This document shows positions 17,850 through 28,029 of a DNA stretch of 64,000 nucleotides, piece after piece. The notes beneath the pieces were generated by a model that worked only from the letters and a program-made list of their open reading frames with translations, was not told the DNA's origin and ran no database searches. Origin of the DNA: Bacillus wiedmannii (GTDB lineage: Bacteria > Bacillota > Bacilli > Bacillales > Bacillaceae_G); contig NZ_LOBC01000028.1 of NCBI RefSeq assembly GCF_001583695.1, positions 310,001 to 374,000 of the forward strand. Reading direction: 5' to 3'. Both the position numbers and the translations under genes were made by a program. The stretch's first letter is position 1. Each line of letters opens with the position of its first letter.

Positions 17850-18443
17850 TTGAACGGCTTTGAAAAAGTGAAAGAAAAGAAAAAACGTGCCATTAAAGAT
17901 GCGGCCTTTAAATTATTTTCAGAACGTGGATTTAATGAAGTGAAAATAGAACTTATTGCAAAAAAAGCTAACGTTTCTCAAGTTACCATTTATAATCATT
18001 TTGGAAGTAAAGATGCGTTATTTAGGGAGCTTATACAAGAATTTATCATATCTGAATTTCAATATTATAAAGAGCTTGCTGAAGAAAAATTACCTTTTCA
18101 TGATATGATGCAAAAAATGATTGTAAGAAAAATGAATACTGGCGGGTTATTTCAGCCTGATATGTTACTACAAATGATGCAAAGAGATGAAATTCTCCGA
18201 GAGTTTATTTATAGTTATCAAAATGAAAAAATACTGCCATGGTATTTAGAAATATTAGAACAAGCACAGCGCAATAATGAAATTAATCCCCATCTTACTA
18301 AAGAAATGATGTTACTTTACATTCAAATGTTTACTAAATTAGGTGATGATTTCGGGGCACAGCTTCTTGAAGGAGATCGTGAAAAACATATACAAGATAT
18401 CGTTACGATGTTCTTTTATGGACTGTCCGTCCCAGAAAAATAA
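17850..18443 (+). CDS. TetR/AcrR family transcriptional regulator
   Basis: The start is a TTG at 17850 behind GAGGTGATTGTA, giving 197 residues; upstream in-frame codons overlap operator 2 and have no ribosome binding site. The N-terminal helix-turn-helix is typical (AAFKLFSERGFNEVKIELIA then VSQVTIYNHFGSKDALF). The rest is a helical ligand and dimerisation domain. It is divergent from the ABC exporter, with two identical inverted repeats between them, so it most likely represses itself and the exporter until an export substrate binds. Confidence 0.9.
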   Translation: MNGFEKVKEKKKRAIKDAAFKLFSERGFNEVKIELIAKKANVSQVTIYNHFGSKDALFRELIQEFIISEFQYYKELAEEKLPFHDMMQKMIVRKMNTGGLFQPDMLLQMMQRDEILREFIYSYQNEKILPWYLEILEQAQRNNEINPHLTKEMMLLYIQMFTKLGDDFGAQLLEGDREKHIQDIVTMFFYGLSVPEK

Positions 18444-18471
18444 TTTTTCCTACAGAACAAATAAAATCACC

Positions 18472-18511
18472 AAAAAGCCCTTTGGATATTGAAATCTCAA
18501 GGGCTTTTTCA
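18472..18511. terminator. bidirectional terminator
   Basis: An AAAAAGCCCTT / AAGGGCTTTTT hairpin lies between convergent tetR and WYL regulator genes. Confidence 0.85.
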
Positions 18512-18537
18512 TGTCAAAAAAACGACTAAAACAAATT

Positions 18538-19482
18538 TTAACTTAAAAAAGTTAAATGCTGCTTAATAGATAACACCTTATTGTAGATTAACTCTTTTAG
18601 CATAACAGGCTGAATTGAAATAATCGTTTCACCGAAATTCAGAAAATAACTTGAAATAAAATCAAATTCTTGCTTGTTAAAATAGCCTGTTATAGTATAG
18701 TTTTCATTTTCTTTTTGTATCCTCATAGAAGGATAATTCTCTTTATCGAAAATATCTTTTCCTTTTTGATTAACGATGACACGAAAATCAATTGCATCAG
18801 GCTTTCTGTGAAAAGTAGTAAGGTAACTTAGTAATTCTTCAAGATTTTTTGAATTCGTATTGCTTGTTTCCATAATAGAAAGAATTTTATCACATCTAAG
18901 TATTTGAACATTATTTGTCTCAAAATTAAAGATTTTAGCATACCACTGGCCAAATTTAGATTCTATTCGAATAAATTGGGCGACTAATACTTTCTCCTCA
19001 TCTTTTTTTAAATATGTTAAATGATAAACTTGCTCAGCAAAAATCCCCTGTAAAATTTCTTTTAAGAACGGACTAAAATTACTATGATTTGTTACTTCAA
19101 AAGAAAGCGTTCGTTCCATAATTGAAATATTTTTACGCACATTATCAGGTAATACATGTTTAAATTTATTTTCAAGAGCAATACTTTCTATATTGAATGG
19201 TTTTGTCTTGTATCCATTTAATGTAAGAATCGAAAAGTATAACGCATACATTTCATCCACACTAAAATAAATTGGTGATAACACACTATTTTCTATAATT
19301 TTATAACTTCCATTTCTACCTAATTCAGAATATATTGGCACACCTATTTCTTCCAATGATTGAATATCTCGTAAAGCAGTACTTTTAGAAATATCATATC
19401 TAGCCATTAAATCTTTTAAATTAAAATATCTTTTATTATTTAAGAAAATAAGCATGTCATTTATTCGTTCCGTTTTTTTCAT
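18538..19482 (-). CDS. HTH/WYL-domain transcriptional regulator (YafY type)
   Basis: The 314-residue protein has an N-terminal DeoR-like winged helix (MLIFLNNKRYFNLKDLMARY, then ISKSTALRDIQSLEEIGVPI). A central-to-C-terminal WYL-type region follows (QWYAKIFNFETNNVQILRCD). WYL proteins sense small ligands or nucleic acids, and the effector here is unknown. It is divergent from the PhnB-like gene with only 82 bases between them, and an inverted repeat overlaps the -35 of that gene, so it is the likely regulator. Confidence 0.85.
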   Translation of the reverse strand: MKKTERINDMLIFLNNKRYFNLKDLMARYDISKSTALRDIQSLEEIGVPIYSELGRNGSYKIIENSVLSPIYFSVDEMYALYFSILTLNGYKTKPFNIESIALENKFKHVLPDNVRKNISIMERTLSFEVTNHSNFSPFLKEILQGIFAEQVYHLTYLKKDEEKVLVAQFIRIESKFGQWYAKIFNFETNNVQILRCDKILSIMETSNTNSKNLEELLSYLTTFHRKPDAIDFRVIVNQKGKDIFDKENYPSMRIQKENENYTITGYFNKQEFDFISSYFLNFGETIISIQPVMLKELIYNKVLSIKQHLTFLS

Positions 19483-19494
19483 ATTCCCCTCCTG

Positions 19495-19536
19495 AAAGGT
19501 GTCATGTATTGAAACCTTTTTAGTCTATATTATAAT
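19495..19536 (+). promoter_or_regulatory. promoter of the PhnB-like gene with overlapping inverted repeat
   Basis: TTGAAA (19509-19514), 16 bases, TATAAT (19531-19536). AAAGGT (19495-19500) and ACCTTT (19514-19519) form an inverted repeat touching the -35, a plausible WYL-regulator site. Confidence 0.6.
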
Positions 19537-19564
19537 TATTAACTAATAAAGGAGCTATAAATTT

Positions 19565-20008
19565 ATGACATTAGAAATAGCTATTTTTCTTTCAATGAAT
19601 GGGCAAGCAAAGGCGGCAATTAACTTTTATACACGTAATTTAGAAGCAAAGAAGCTAATGGTTGTTACGTATGAAGAATTGGCCAAAAGAGATCGTTCTT
19701 TTAAAATTACAAGTGAAAATAAAGATTATATTGCTCACTCTGTTTTACAAATCGGGAATACAAAGCTAATGATAGCAGAAGATACAATGAAGCCTAATGA
19801 ACGTTATAACGTTGGAAATAACATGTCGCTTTGCATTCAAAGCGCTAATTTAGAAGAAATACAAAGATTTTATAATAATTTAATTTCTAATAAGCATGTG
19901 AAAATAATCTCTCCGCTAGAAAAAAATATATTTAGTGAAGCATATGGGATTATTGAAGATCCTTACGGCATACAAATTCAGTTAATGTATGACAAGCGAT
20001 TAAACTAA
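19565..20008 (+). CDS. PhnB/YjdN-like VOC family protein
   Basis: The 147-residue protein starts behind AAAGGAGCTATAAATTT. Its features match the PhnB-like VOC branch: FLSMNGQAKAAINFYTRNL, HSVLQIGNTKLMIAED, MSLCIQSANLEEIQRFYNNL and YGIIEDPYGIQIQLMY. Members are often annotated as 3-demethylubiquinone methyltransferase-like on structure alone, and no methyltransferase motif is present. It is divergent from, and probably regulated by, the WYL protein. Confidence 0.8.
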   Translation: MTLEIAIFLSMNGQAKAAINFYTRNLEAKKLMVVTYEELAKRDRSFKITSENKDYIAHSVLQIGNTKLMIAEDTMKPNERYNVGNNMSLCIQSANLEEIQRFYNNLISNKHVKIISPLEKNIFSEAYGIIEDPYGIQIQLMYDKRLN

Positions 20009-20036
20009 ATAATTAGTCATATTCACATATGCCTAA

Positions 20037-20069
20037 TAAAAAAAGACACGAAATTCGTGTCTTTTTTTA
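20037..20069. terminator. bidirectional terminator
   Basis: An AAAAGACACGA / TCGTGTCTTTT hairpin with A and T tracts lies between convergent genes. Confidence 0.87.
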
Positions 20070-21098
20070 TTTTACATTGATGACTCTACCCGTTTCACTA
20101 CTTTCAATCGCTAATTGAATAAGTCGAATAACTTCCAAGCCTTCTTGTGCTGTTACAGGTGGTTTCTCACCATTTACAATACTATCTCTTACACCTTTAT
20201 AATACATGTCATAACAGCCAACTTCTGTCGAAATACGCTCTAGCTTTTCTTCCGTATGTAAAGTAGCAAAATTCTCTTCAGCGTCTACTCCATAACCGTT
20301 ATCGCCTGGCTTCATTCCATTTTTTAATTGTTCTTCCTGTGAATCCATACCGTATTTCACGATAGAACCTTTATCTCCATGCAGTGTAAAGTGTGGACCT
20401 GCTTGCTTTACGTAACTGCTACTATGTAAAGTGACACGTTTAACACCGTAGTGGAGTATAACATGGAAGTAATCATCAATTTCTGCACCTGGTCGTTGTT
20501 TGATTACATCTGCACTTATCGCATCTGGTTTCCCAAATAATGACAATGCTTGGTCAATTAAATGCGATCCTAAATCATATAATATACCTGATCCTGGTAA
20601 ATTCTTTTCTCTCCAGCGATCACGTACATGTGGACGAAAACGATCGAAATGTGCTTCATATGCGTATAGATTCCCTATTCTGTTTTCTTCTAACAATCTC
20701 TTTATCGTTAAGAAATCATTATCAAAACGGCGATTATGATATACGCTTAACACCACATTGTGCTGTTTTGCTAATGAAATTAGTTCTTCGCCTTCTTCAA
20801 TTGAAACAACGAATGGCTTCTCCACAACTACATGCTTACCATGTAAAATTGCTTCTTTTACATATGGAAAATGAGTTGTATTTGGTGAAGTAATCACCAC
20901 TAAGTCAATATCAGCACGTTTTACTAATTCTTCAATTGTGCCAACAACTTCAGCATTTGGTAATGCTTGTTTCACGAGTTCTTCTTTTGATGATAAAATA
21001 GCACGAATATCATATTCTTCTATCGTTTGTAATAATGGAATGTGAAATGTTGTACTAGAAAATCCAAATCCTACAATCCCTACACCTATTTTTTTCAT
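20067..21098 (-). CDS. Gfo/Idh/MocA oxidoreductase, IolW (scyllo-inositol dehydrogenase)-like
   Basis: The 343-residue protein has an N-terminal NAD(P) Rossmann fold (GVGIVGFGFSSTTFHIPLL), the family EKPF motif in HGKHVVVEKPFVVSIEEGE, and a C-terminal substrate domain with YHNRRFDNDFLTIKRLL and YDLGSHLIDQALSLFGKP. From memory it closely resembles Bacillus subtilis IolW (YvaA), an NADP-dependent scyllo-inositol dehydrogenase, but no other inositol genes are adjacent. It starts at 21098 behind GGAGGGGCAAC. A bcr1 element ends only 12 bases upstream of the start codon, so any upstream promoter must lie in or beyond that repeat. Confidence 0.82.
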   Translation of the reverse strand: MKKIGVGIVGFGFSSTTFHIPLLQTIEEYDIRAILSSKEELVKQALPNAEVVGTIEELVKRADIDLVVITSPNTTHFPYVKEAILHGKHVVVEKPFVVSIEEGEELISLAKQHNVVLSVYHNRRFDNDFLTIKRLLEENRIGNLYAYEAHFDRFRPHVRDRWREKNLPGSGILYDLGSHLIDQALSLFGKPDAISADVIKQRPGAEIDDYFHVILHYGVKRVTLHSSSYVKQAGPHFTLHGDKGSIVKYGMDSQEEQLKNGMKPGDNGYGVDAEENFATLHTEEKLERISTEVGCYDMYYKGVRDSIVNGEKPPVTAQEGLEVIRLIQLAIESSETGRVINVK

Positions 21099-21110
21099 GT
21101 TGCCCCTCCA

Positions 21111-21226
21111 TTTATCAAGCTTTAACGGACAGTAAGACCCCCTACCTCAAAATTCAGCGAAAGTAAATAAATTAGTTGAGGAATCAACTGCTCGTAAAAG
21201 TCCGATTGATTAAAGTTTCACTTTAT
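21111..21226 (-). repeat. bcr1 repeat, 116-bp internally deleted copy
   Basis: The minus strand reads ATAAAGTGAAACTTTAATCA at one end and ...CCGTTAAAGCTTGATAAA at the other, matching the copy at 43613-43767 except for a missing internal stretch of about 40 bases that holds the first hairpin. TTTAT pentamers sit at both ends (21111-21115 and 21222-21226), as reported for bcr1 target sites. It directly precedes the ribosome binding site of the IolW-like gene. Confidence 0.8.
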
Positions 21227-21287
21227 GAGAACGATTTCATTCAGTTATTATAACAAGATTATTATTATTTACATAATAATTTGCCTA

Positions 21288-21328
21288 GAAAAAAGCATCT
21301 TGCCATTATCCATAGCAAGATGCTTTTT
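21288..21328 (-). terminator. terminator of parEC
   Basis: Arms AAAGCATCTTGC and GCAAGATGCTTT are followed by T runs, directly after parC. Confidence 0.87.
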
Positions 21329-23752
21329 TTATTCCGGTCGTTTTTTTGTCCACGTTTCAATAACTTCACCTGTATCGTTAACATCTAGCACTAAACTACC
21401 GTTACTATACCGGTCTTTATTTCGATACGCTTTCGGATCAATTTCTTCTACGATGTGTTTCTCTGTCTTCATGTAAACTAGTTCATCGTCTCTAACAATT
21501 TCAATACCGACAATACGGTATGGATTACGTTTTAACTCTTTGAAAATAACAAGACCTCGCTTCGCCCTCGTTGATTTCTCAATTTCTGATGCTTTTAGAC
21601 GTTTTACAGCACCGCGCTGCGTAACGAGAATAAGTTGATCTTTGTCACCATTTAACGGTTTACCAGAAGCGACATAATCATCTTCTTTTAAGTTAATTGC
21701 TTTCACACCAGCGGCCCTTACACCGACTGGACTTACTTCATCCTCATGGAAAATAAGTGCATATGCACCATAGGTTGCAAGAACAATATCACTCGTTCCA
21801 TCTGTTGCAAATATATCTACAACATAATCATCTTTTTTCAAATTCACAGCGACGAACGCTCTTGAATAACGCTGAACTTTATATTGGTTTAATTCTGTTT
21901 TCTTAATCATACCATTTCGTGTAACAAATACGATAAATCGTTTTTCTTCTTCAAAATTCGGTACGACGGTCGCCCAAATAATCATTTCATCCCGCTCGAG
22001 TGAAACGAGATTCGCAACGTGTTGACCTAAATCTTTCCAACGAATTTCTGGCATTTCATATACTGGCAGATATATATAGTTTCCTTTATTCGTAAATAAG
22101 AGGACTGTCTCTGTCGTATTCGTATCGAATCGCTCCAGTAAGATGTCACCCTCTTTCATACCGAAGTCTTTTCCGTTCGATGCATTATGTGAACGCCAAC
22201 CTGTTCGTTTCACATATCCTTCTTTCGTTACAGTAACGATGACATCTTCCTGAGGAATCATCACTTCCACATCGATTTTAATTTCCTCAATTTGTTCTTC
22301 AATAATAGCACGGCGATCATCACTATATGTTTTCTTTACTCTCTTCAAATCTGTTTTAATAACTTGAAGAAGTCTTTTTTCACTTTGTAAAATTGCCTGT
22401 AATTCTGCAATTTTTGTACTTAATTCATCCGCTTCTTTTTCTAGTGCTGTAATATCTGTATTTGTTAAACGATATAATTGCAACGAAACGATTGCTTCTG
22501 ATTGTGCTTCTGTAAAGCCGAATTTAGCACTTAAGTTATCTTTCGCATTACGCTTATCTTTAGAAGATCTAATCGTTTCGATTACTTGATCTAAAATTGA
22601 TAATGCTTTCATTAAACCTTCAACAATATGTTGACGATTTTCCGCTTTTCGTAATTCATACTGAGAACGCTTTGTTACAACTTCTTTTTGGTGTCCAATA
22701 TATGCATCCAAAATTTTTGGTAACGTCATAAGTGTAGGACGACGATTATTTATCGCAACCATATTAAAGTTATATGGAATTTGTAAATCTGTATTCTTAT
22801 ATAAATAATTTAAAATACCTTCAGCATTTACTTCTTTTTTTAACTCTACAACGATACGAAGACCTGTACGATCTGTCTCATCACGTACTTCAGCAATTCC
22901 ATCTAGTTTTTTATCTAGACGTAATTCATCCATTTTTTTAACAAGGTTCGCTTTATTTACTTCATACGGAATTTCTGTAATAACGATTTGTTGCTTACCA
23001 CCACGAATCGTTTCAACTTCCGCTTTTCCGCGAATAATAATTTTACCTTTTCCTGTTTCGTACGCTTTTTTAATACCATCAATCCCTTGAATAATACCAC
23101 CGGTCGGGAAATCTGGCCCTTTCATAACTGTTAATAAATCATCAACAGTACTATTCGGCTTATCAATACGCATCATCGTCGCATCAATTACTTCCCCAAG
23201 GTGATGCGGAGGAATTTCTGTTGCATAACCAGCTGAAATCCCTGTAGATCCGTTCACTAATAAGTTCGGGAACATTGCTGGTAATACAACAGGTTCTTCA
23301 CTCGTATCATCGAAGTTTGACACAAATTCCACTGTTTCTTTATCAAGATCACGTAATAACTCAGATGCAATTGGTGATAATCGCGCTTCCGTATAACGCA
23401 TTGCCGCTGCTGGATCGCCATCAACACTACCATTATTACCATGCATTTCAACTAAAACATTACGTACTTTCCAAGTTTGACTTAAACGTACCATCGCCTC
23501 ATATACAGAGGAATCACCGTGTGGATGGTAATTACCAATAACGTTACCGACTGTTTTAGCTGATTTACGAAACGCTTTATCATGTACATTTCCTTCTACA
23601 TACATGGAATATAAAATACGTCTTTGTACCGGTTTTAAACCGTCACGCGCATCTGGAAGCGCGCGATCTTGAATAATATATTTACTATAACGTGCAAAGC
23701 GGTCACCTAACACGTCTTCAAGCGGGAGGTCATGAAACTTCTCTGCCTGCAT
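21329..23752 (-). CDS. parC: DNA topoisomerase IV subunit A
   Basis: The 807-residue ParC breaks and rejoins DNA to decatenate daughter chromosomes, working with ParE. The catalytic Tyr is Tyr120 in [11 protein letters not shown]. The quinolone-resistance region around [14 protein letters not shown] keeps Ser81 and Glu85, the usual susceptible residues. The C-terminal half contains beta-pinwheel repeats. The start codon is one base after the parE stop, and its GGAGGTGG site lies within parE, so translation is coupled. It is ParC rather than GyrA by partner gene and domain length. Confidence 0.97.
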   Translation of the reverse strand: MQAEKFHDLPLEDVLGDRFARYSKYIIQDRALPDARDGLKPVQRRILYSMYVEGNVHDKAFRKSAKTVGNVIGNYHPHGDSSVYEAMVRLSQTWKVRNVLVEMHGNNGSVDGDPAAAMRYTEARLSPIASELLRDLDKETVEFVSNFDDTSEEPVVLPAMFPNLLVNGSTGISAGYATEIPPHHLGEVIDATMMRIDKPNSTVDDLLTVMKGPDFPTGGIIQGIDGIKKAYETGKGKIIIRGKAEVETIRGGKQQIVITEIPYEVNKANLVKKMDELRLDKKLDGIAEVRDETDRTGLRIVVELKKEVNAEGILNYLYKNTDLQIPYNFNMVAINNRRPTLMTLPKILDAYIGHQKEVVTKRSQYELRKAENRQHIVEGLMKALSILDQVIETIRSSKDKRNAKDNLSAKFGFTEAQSEAIVSLQLYRLTNTDITALEKEADELSTKIAELQAILQSEKRLLQVIKTDLKRVKKTYSDDRRAIIEEQIEEIKIDVEVMIPQEDVIVTVTKEGYVKRTGWRSHNASNGKDFGMKEGDILLERFDTNTTETVLLFTNKGNYIYLPVYEMPEIRWKDLGQHVANLVSLERDEMIIWATVVPNFEEEKRFIVFVTRNGMIKKTELNQYKVQRYSRAFVAVNLKKDDYVVDIFATDGTSDIVLATYGAYALIFHEDEVSPVGVRAAGVKAINLKEDDYVASGKPLNGDKDQLILVTQRGAVKRLKASEIEKSTRAKRGLVIFKELKRNPYRIVGIEIVRDDELVYMKTEKHIVEEIDPKAYRNKDRYSNGSLVLDVNDTGEVIETWTKKRPE

Positions 23753-23753
23753 G

Positions 23754-25718
23754 TTATTCCACCTCCGTCTCCATAATCATTTCATTTTCTAAAATGTTTC
23801 CTTCTTCTTGCATACCAAATTGTACATTTCGTTCGATCCATTTACGGCGAGGTTCTACTTTATCACCCATCAATGTCGTAACTCGGCGCTCCGCTCTTGA
23901 TGCATCATCAATTTTCACACGAATCAACGTACGTGTTTCAGGATTCATCGTCGTTTCCCATAATTGATCGGCATTCATTTCGCCAAGTCCTTTATAGCGC
24001 TGTAGCATGTAGCCTTTACCAACCTTTTTTGTTACACCATCTAATTCTTCATCAGACCATGCATACTCAATCACTTCACTCTTACCTTTTCCTTTACTTA
24101 CTTTGTATAAAGGAGGAAGTGCAATAAATACTTTGCCAGCTTCGATAAGTGGTTTCATATATCTGTAGAAGAACGTTAATAACAATACTTGAATGTGCGC
24201 ACCATCTGTATCAGCATCGGTCATAATTACAATTTTATCGTAGTTAATATCTTCAACAGCGAATTCATTCCCTACACCACCGCCAATAGCGTAAATGATT
24301 GTATTAATTTCTTCATTTTTAAAGATATCAGCAAGTTTTGCTTTTTCTGTATTGATTACTTTACCACGTAACGGTAATACCGCTTGGAAACGTCGGTCTC
24401 GACCTTGTTTCGCGGAACCACCCGCAGAGTCACCCTCTACTAGGTACAGTTCATTTTTTTGCGGGTTACGTGATTGTGCTGGTGTTAACTTACCACTTAA
24501 TGTACCTTCTGATTTCTTTTTCTTTTTACCAGTACGCGCTTCTTCTCTCGCTTTACGAGCAGCCTCACGTGCCTGCGCTGCTTTAACTGCCTTTCTCACA
24601 AGAAGTGTAGCAACATCCGGGTTTTCTTCTAAAAAGTAAGCTAAATGCTCAGATACAATTGCATCAATTGAAGAACGAGCTTCACTTGTACCTAGTTTCC
24701 CCTTCGTTTGTCCTTCAAACTGAAGTACTTCTTCTGGTACACGTACAGAAACGATAGCCGCTACACCTTCACGAATATCTGTACCTTCTAAGTTTTTATC
24801 TTTTTCTTTTAATAGTGAAACTTTACGAGCATACTCATTGAACACACGAGTCATTGCTGTCTTAAACCCAGCTTCGTGTGTTCCACCATCTTTTGTACGT
24901 ACATTATTTACAAACGAAAGAATATTTTCTGAGTAGCCATCGTTAAATTGAAATGCTAGCTCTGCCTCAATTCCATTTTGTTCACCAGTGAAGTATACAA
25001 CCGGATGGATTGAATCTTTTTCTTCATTTAAGTATGAAACGAAAGCTTCGATTCCTGTTTCATAATGAAAGACATCTTCTAAATCATTTCGCTCATCTTT
25101 TATTGAGATTTTCATCCCTTTTAATAAGAATGCAGATTCACGTAATCTTTCACATAATGTTTCGTAATTGTAATTTGTTGTGCTGAAAATCGTTGTATCT
25201 GGTTTAAAATGTATTGTCGTACCAGACTCTTTCGTCTTCCCGATCTTCTCCAGTGTCGTTGCAGGAATACCACCATTTTCAAAGCGTTGTTCATAAATAT
25301 TTCCATCACGTTTAATCGTCACTACTAACCATTCTGACAAGGCATTTACAACTGATGCCCCAACACCGTGTAAACCACCACTTGTTTTATAGCCACCTTG
25401 ACCAAACTTACCACCGGCATGAAGTACAGTTAAAATAACTTCAGGTGTAGGTTTCCCAAGTTTATGCATTCCCGTAGGCATTCCTCGCCCTTTATCAATA
25501 ACGCTAATACTATTATCTTTATGTATTACGACAGAAATTTCGTCGCCAAATCCCGCTAACGCTTCATCAACGGAGTTATCTACTATTTCATATACTAAAT
25601 GATGCAATCCACGGCTATCCGTACTCCCGATATACATACCCGGGCGTTTTCGAACGGCTTCAAGTCCTTCTAGCACTTGAATTGCATCTTCATTATATTG
25701 GAACTGATGCTTCGCCAA
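23754..25718 (-). CDS. parE: DNA topoisomerase IV subunit B
   Basis: The best start is a TTG at 25718 behind AAAGGGG (654 residues), giving [20 protein letters not shown]. The ATPase (GHKL) domain has [24 protein letters not shown] and [14 protein letters not shown]. The TOPRIM domain has [17 protein letters not shown] and [10 protein letters not shown]. It supplies ATP hydrolysis for strand passage with ParC. A LexA-like box and a TATAAT precede it, indicating SOS control. Confidence 0.96.
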   Translation of the reverse strand: MAKHQFQYNEDAIQVLEGLEAVRKRPGMYIGSTDSRGLHHLVYEIVDNSVDEALAGFGDEISVVIHKDNSISVIDKGRGMPTGMHKLGKPTPEVILTVLHAGGKFGQGGYKTSGGLHGVGASVVNALSEWLVVTIKRDGNIYEQRFENGGIPATTLEKIGKTKESGTTIHFKPDTTIFSTTNYNYETLCERLRESAFLLKGMKISIKDERNDLEDVFHYETGIEAFVSYLNEEKDSIHPVVYFTGEQNGIEAELAFQFNDGYSENILSFVNNVRTKDGGTHEAGFKTAMTRVFNEYARKVSLLKEKDKNLEGTDIREGVAAIVSVRVPEEVLQFEGQTKGKLGTSEARSSIDAIVSEHLAYFLEENPDVATLLVRKAVKAAQAREAARKAREEARTGKKKKKSEGTLSGKLTPAQSRNPQKNELYLVEGDSAGGSAKQGRDRRFQAVLPLRGKVINTEKAKLADIFKNEEINTIIYAIGGGVGNEFAVEDINYDKIVIMTDADTDGAHIQVLLLTFFYRYMKPLIEAGKVFIALPPLYKVSKGKGKSEVIEYAWSDEELDGVTKKVGKGYMLQRYKGLGEMNADQLWETTMNPETRTLIRVKIDDASRAERRVTTLMGDKVEPRRKWIERNVQFGMQEEGNILENEMIMETEVE

Positions 25719-25745
25719 ACTCCTTGCCCCTTTCCTAATCAAATC

Positions 25746-25759
25746 AGAACATATGTTTC
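25746..25759. promoter_or_regulatory. LexA (SOS) box at parE
   Basis: AGAACATATGTTTC matches the Bacillus SOS box CGAACRNRYGTTYC at 13 of 14 positions. A minus-strand TATAAT (25761-25766) lies directly upstream, so the box would overlap the transcription start. Confidence 0.7.
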
Positions 25760-25828
25760 TATTATAGAATAACGCCTCGACTATAGTTTTGGCAAGTTAT
25801 CTTATCTCTTTTATATACCATTTTCAAT

Positions 25829-25857
25829 AGAAAAATCCTTGTTTTTTCACAAGGATT
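25829..25857 (-). terminator. terminator of the small membrane protein gene
   Basis: An AATCCTTG / CAAGGATT stem with T run lies on the minus strand. Confidence 0.7.
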
Positions 25858-25921
25858 CCTCTAGGCTACTATTTCAGAAAAATAATCGTTTGTCAACGAG
25901 AAATGGATATGTATGCCAAGA

Positions 25922-26017
25922 TTATACATTCCAAACCTTTATCATGATCCAAATGATCAATATCCAAAATGGGATAACGAGTAATAATCCCCAAAAACAG
26001 CCTTTAAAAAATCTCAT
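25922..26017 (-). CDS. 31-residue Trp-rich hydrophobic small protein
   Basis: The ATG at 26017 follows GAGGTGTTCATC. The peptide (MRFFKGCFWGLLL and so on to KVWNV) is one membrane-spanning helix with four tryptophans and a basic N-terminus. A terminator follows about 65 bases downstream, so it has the parts of an independent gene. It lies between parE and the CoA-binding protein gene. Function unknown; small single-span proteins often modulate a membrane partner. Confidence 0.5.
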   Translation of the reverse strand: MRFFKGCFWGLLLVIPFWILIIWIMIKVWNV

Positions 26018-26092
26018 GATGAACACCTCGTTCATCGGCCCTACTTATCTATAACGAGGGCTGAATCAATCTTTCTCTCTTTAAAACCTATA

Positions 26093-26506
26093 CTACTTTG
26101 TCATCGCATGTTCTACTTTAATACAACGATCCATTATTACAGTATAGCCTTTTTCTTTTAAAAGTTTATATGTATCTTCATCTTGTACTCCTAATTGTGC
26201 CCAAAAAACATCTGCATCAATCTCTACAAACTCTTTCGCAACATCCATTAAAAATTCTGAACGGCGGAATACATTTACAATATCAACATGTTCCTTAATA
26301 TCCTTTAGTGAAGAAACTGCTTTTTCTCCAAGCACCTCATCTACTGTTGGGTTTACTGGAATAATGCGATACCCAGCATCTTGCATTGCTTTTGAAACCA
26401 TATACGATGTACGTTCTGGCTTATCTGATAATCCAACAACTGCAATCGTTTTGCTTTTCTTTAATACTTCACCAATTTCCGTACGAGTTGGGTTTTCAAT
26501 TGTCAT
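26093..26506 (-). CDS. yneT: CoA-binding domain protein, YneT/YccU family
   Basis: The 137-residue protein is a single Rossmann-like CoA_binding domain: KTIAVVGLSDKPERTSYMVS near the start, YRIIPVNPTVDEVLGEKAV in the middle, and FWAQLGVQDEDTYKLLKEKG. Stand-alone members such as E. coli YccU bind CoA-like ligands, but the physiological role is unsettled. Bacillus subtilis YneT lies next to parE in the same relative order, which supports orthology. It has a typical GGAGG start. Confidence 0.85.
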   Translation of the reverse strand: MTIENPTRTEIGEVLKKSKTIAVVGLSDKPERTSYMVSKAMQDAGYRIIPVNPTVDEVLGEKAVSSLKDIKEHVDIVNVFRRSEFLMDVAKEFVEIDADVFWAQLGVQDEDTYKLLKEKGYTVIMDRCIKVEHAMTK

Positions 26507-26540
26507 AATTTATCCCTCCTATTCCTTTAGTATAGCCGAT

Positions 26541-26580
26541 AAAGAAAGTCTCTTTCAATATGAAAGAGACTTTCTTTTAT
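26541..26580 (-). terminator. terminator of htrA
   Basis: A long perfect hairpin has arms AAAGAAAGTCTCTTTC and GAAAGAGACTTTCTTT. Confidence 0.87.
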
Positions 26581-26585
26581 TTCAA

Positions 26586-27827
26586 TTATTGATTCTTTGT
26601 AGCTGAATTATCTGCTAAAGTAGCTGTTTTCGTCATTTTTTGACCGTTACGATAGAATGTAACTTCTACTTTCTCGCCTACTTTTTTCTTTTCATATAAA
26701 TATTTACGGAATTGAAGTGAATTTTCTACTTTTTGATCATCTAATGATACTACAATATCATATTGCTCTAAACCAGCTTTTTCTGCAGGTGATATTGGAT
26801 AAATTTTACCTAATACAACGCCGTTTGTTACTTCTTTCGGTACTTTCAATTGATTTACTGCATAAGCTTGCACATCTTCTAATGAAACGACACCTACTCC
26901 AAGAGCTGGACGTTTCACTACTCCGTCTTTTTCAAGTGATTCAATAACTGGCTTTGCAATATTAATTGGAATAGCAAATCCAATTCCTTCAACTTCTTGT
27001 TGTGCAATTTTACTTGAATTAATCCCAATTATTTCACCGTTTTGGTTAAATAACGCACCACCACTATTACCTGGGTTAATCGCTGCATCTGTTTGAATAA
27101 CTTGAGCATTCCAATCTGCACGCTTATCGCCATCAATATCTACTGGAATTTCACGTTCTTTGCTACTAATAATACCTTCCGTTACACTTCCATCAAAACC
27201 TAGTGGGTTACCGATTGCAATCGCTTTTTCACCCGCACGAAGTTTACTTGAATCACCTAAAGTGGCAACTTTATTTACATTAGATCCATCAATTTCTACA
27301 ACCGCTAAATCTAACCAAGGGTCTTTCCCTACAAGCTTTGCTTCTACCTTTTTACCATCACTTAGTTTTACAGCAAGTTTATTTGCTCCATCTACTACAT
27401 GGTTGTTCGTTACAATATACGCTTTATTTCCTGCTTTTTTATAAATAACACCTGATCCTGAGCCAGCTTGTTGCTCTTGGCCTGTCGGTTGCATTGCAAA
27501 TGGATCAACACTTTGTTGCATATTAATAACACCTACAACAACATCTTTCGCGCCTTCAATCATACCAGGTAAATCAGTTTCATTTTTTGCTTTATTGACA
27601 ACAGGAACTACAGTACCTTCAACTTTTGAATCCGAACTGAATGATGATACAGCCGCTCCATTATTTTGAGCCCATGGCATATATGGTGCCGCAAAACTAA
27701 TTGTGACAGCCCCAACTACAGCTCCGACTAAACCTGTGAAAAAATAACCTTTTTTACTACCTGATTTTCTCACTTCTCTCGTTTCACTATGCTCTTCATT
27801 TAAATTTGGTCCGTCGTAATATCCCAT
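26586..27827 (-). CDS. htrA: HtrA-type membrane-anchored serine protease
   Basis: The start at 27827 follows AGGGGAAGTAAAC; the longer frame reads through non-coding sequence. The 413-residue protein has an acidic cytoplasmic tail, one membrane segment (about 28-50) and a trypsin-like domain with triad His143 (TNNHVVDG), Asp173 (LDLAVVEI) and Ser255 (NPGNSGGALF). A C-terminal PDZ domain begins near 320 (VNQLKVPKEVTNGVVLG). It degrades or refolds damaged exported proteins under stress. In Bacillus anthracis an HtrA of this type supports stress resistance and virulence. A response regulator lies upstream but with a terminator between. Confidence 0.93.
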   Translation of the reverse strand: MGYYDGPNLNEEHSETREVRKSGSKKGYFFTGLVGAVVGAVTISFAAPYMPWAQNNGAAVSSFSSDSKVEGTVVPVVNKAKNETDLPGMIEGAKDVVVGVINMQQSVDPFAMQPTGQEQQAGSGSGVIYKKAGNKAYIVTNNHVVDGANKLAVKLSDGKKVEAKLVGKDPWLDLAVVEIDGSNVNKVATLGDSSKLRAGEKAIAIGNPLGFDGSVTEGIISSKEREIPVDIDGDKRADWNAQVIQTDAAINPGNSGGALFNQNGEIIGINSSKIAQQEVEGIGFAIPINIAKPVIESLEKDGVVKRPALGVGVVSLEDVQAYAVNQLKVPKEVTNGVVLGKIYPISPAEKAGLEQYDIVVSLDDQKVENSLQFRKYLYEKKKVGEKVEVTFYRNGQKMTKTATLADNSATKNQ

Positions 27828-27909
27828 GTTTACTTCCCCTCTCTGGTGAATTCGTATTTTCAGTATAGTCACGTTTTGTGTCCTTCTTGTGAACTCATCG
27901 TGAAATCCA

Positions 27910-27960
27910 ATTAAAAAAATACTCTTATCTAACATTGTAGACAAGAAAAGTATTTTTTGT
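27910..27960 (-). terminator. terminator of the response regulator gene
   Basis: An imperfect long hairpin (AAAAATACT arms) lies between the response regulator and htrA. Confidence 0.6.
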
Positions 27961-28029
27961 ACATTCCACCTACAAAAGAGAGTATAAATTTGCTATATCC
28001 CAAAGCCAAAGCGCATAGTAAATTAAAGG

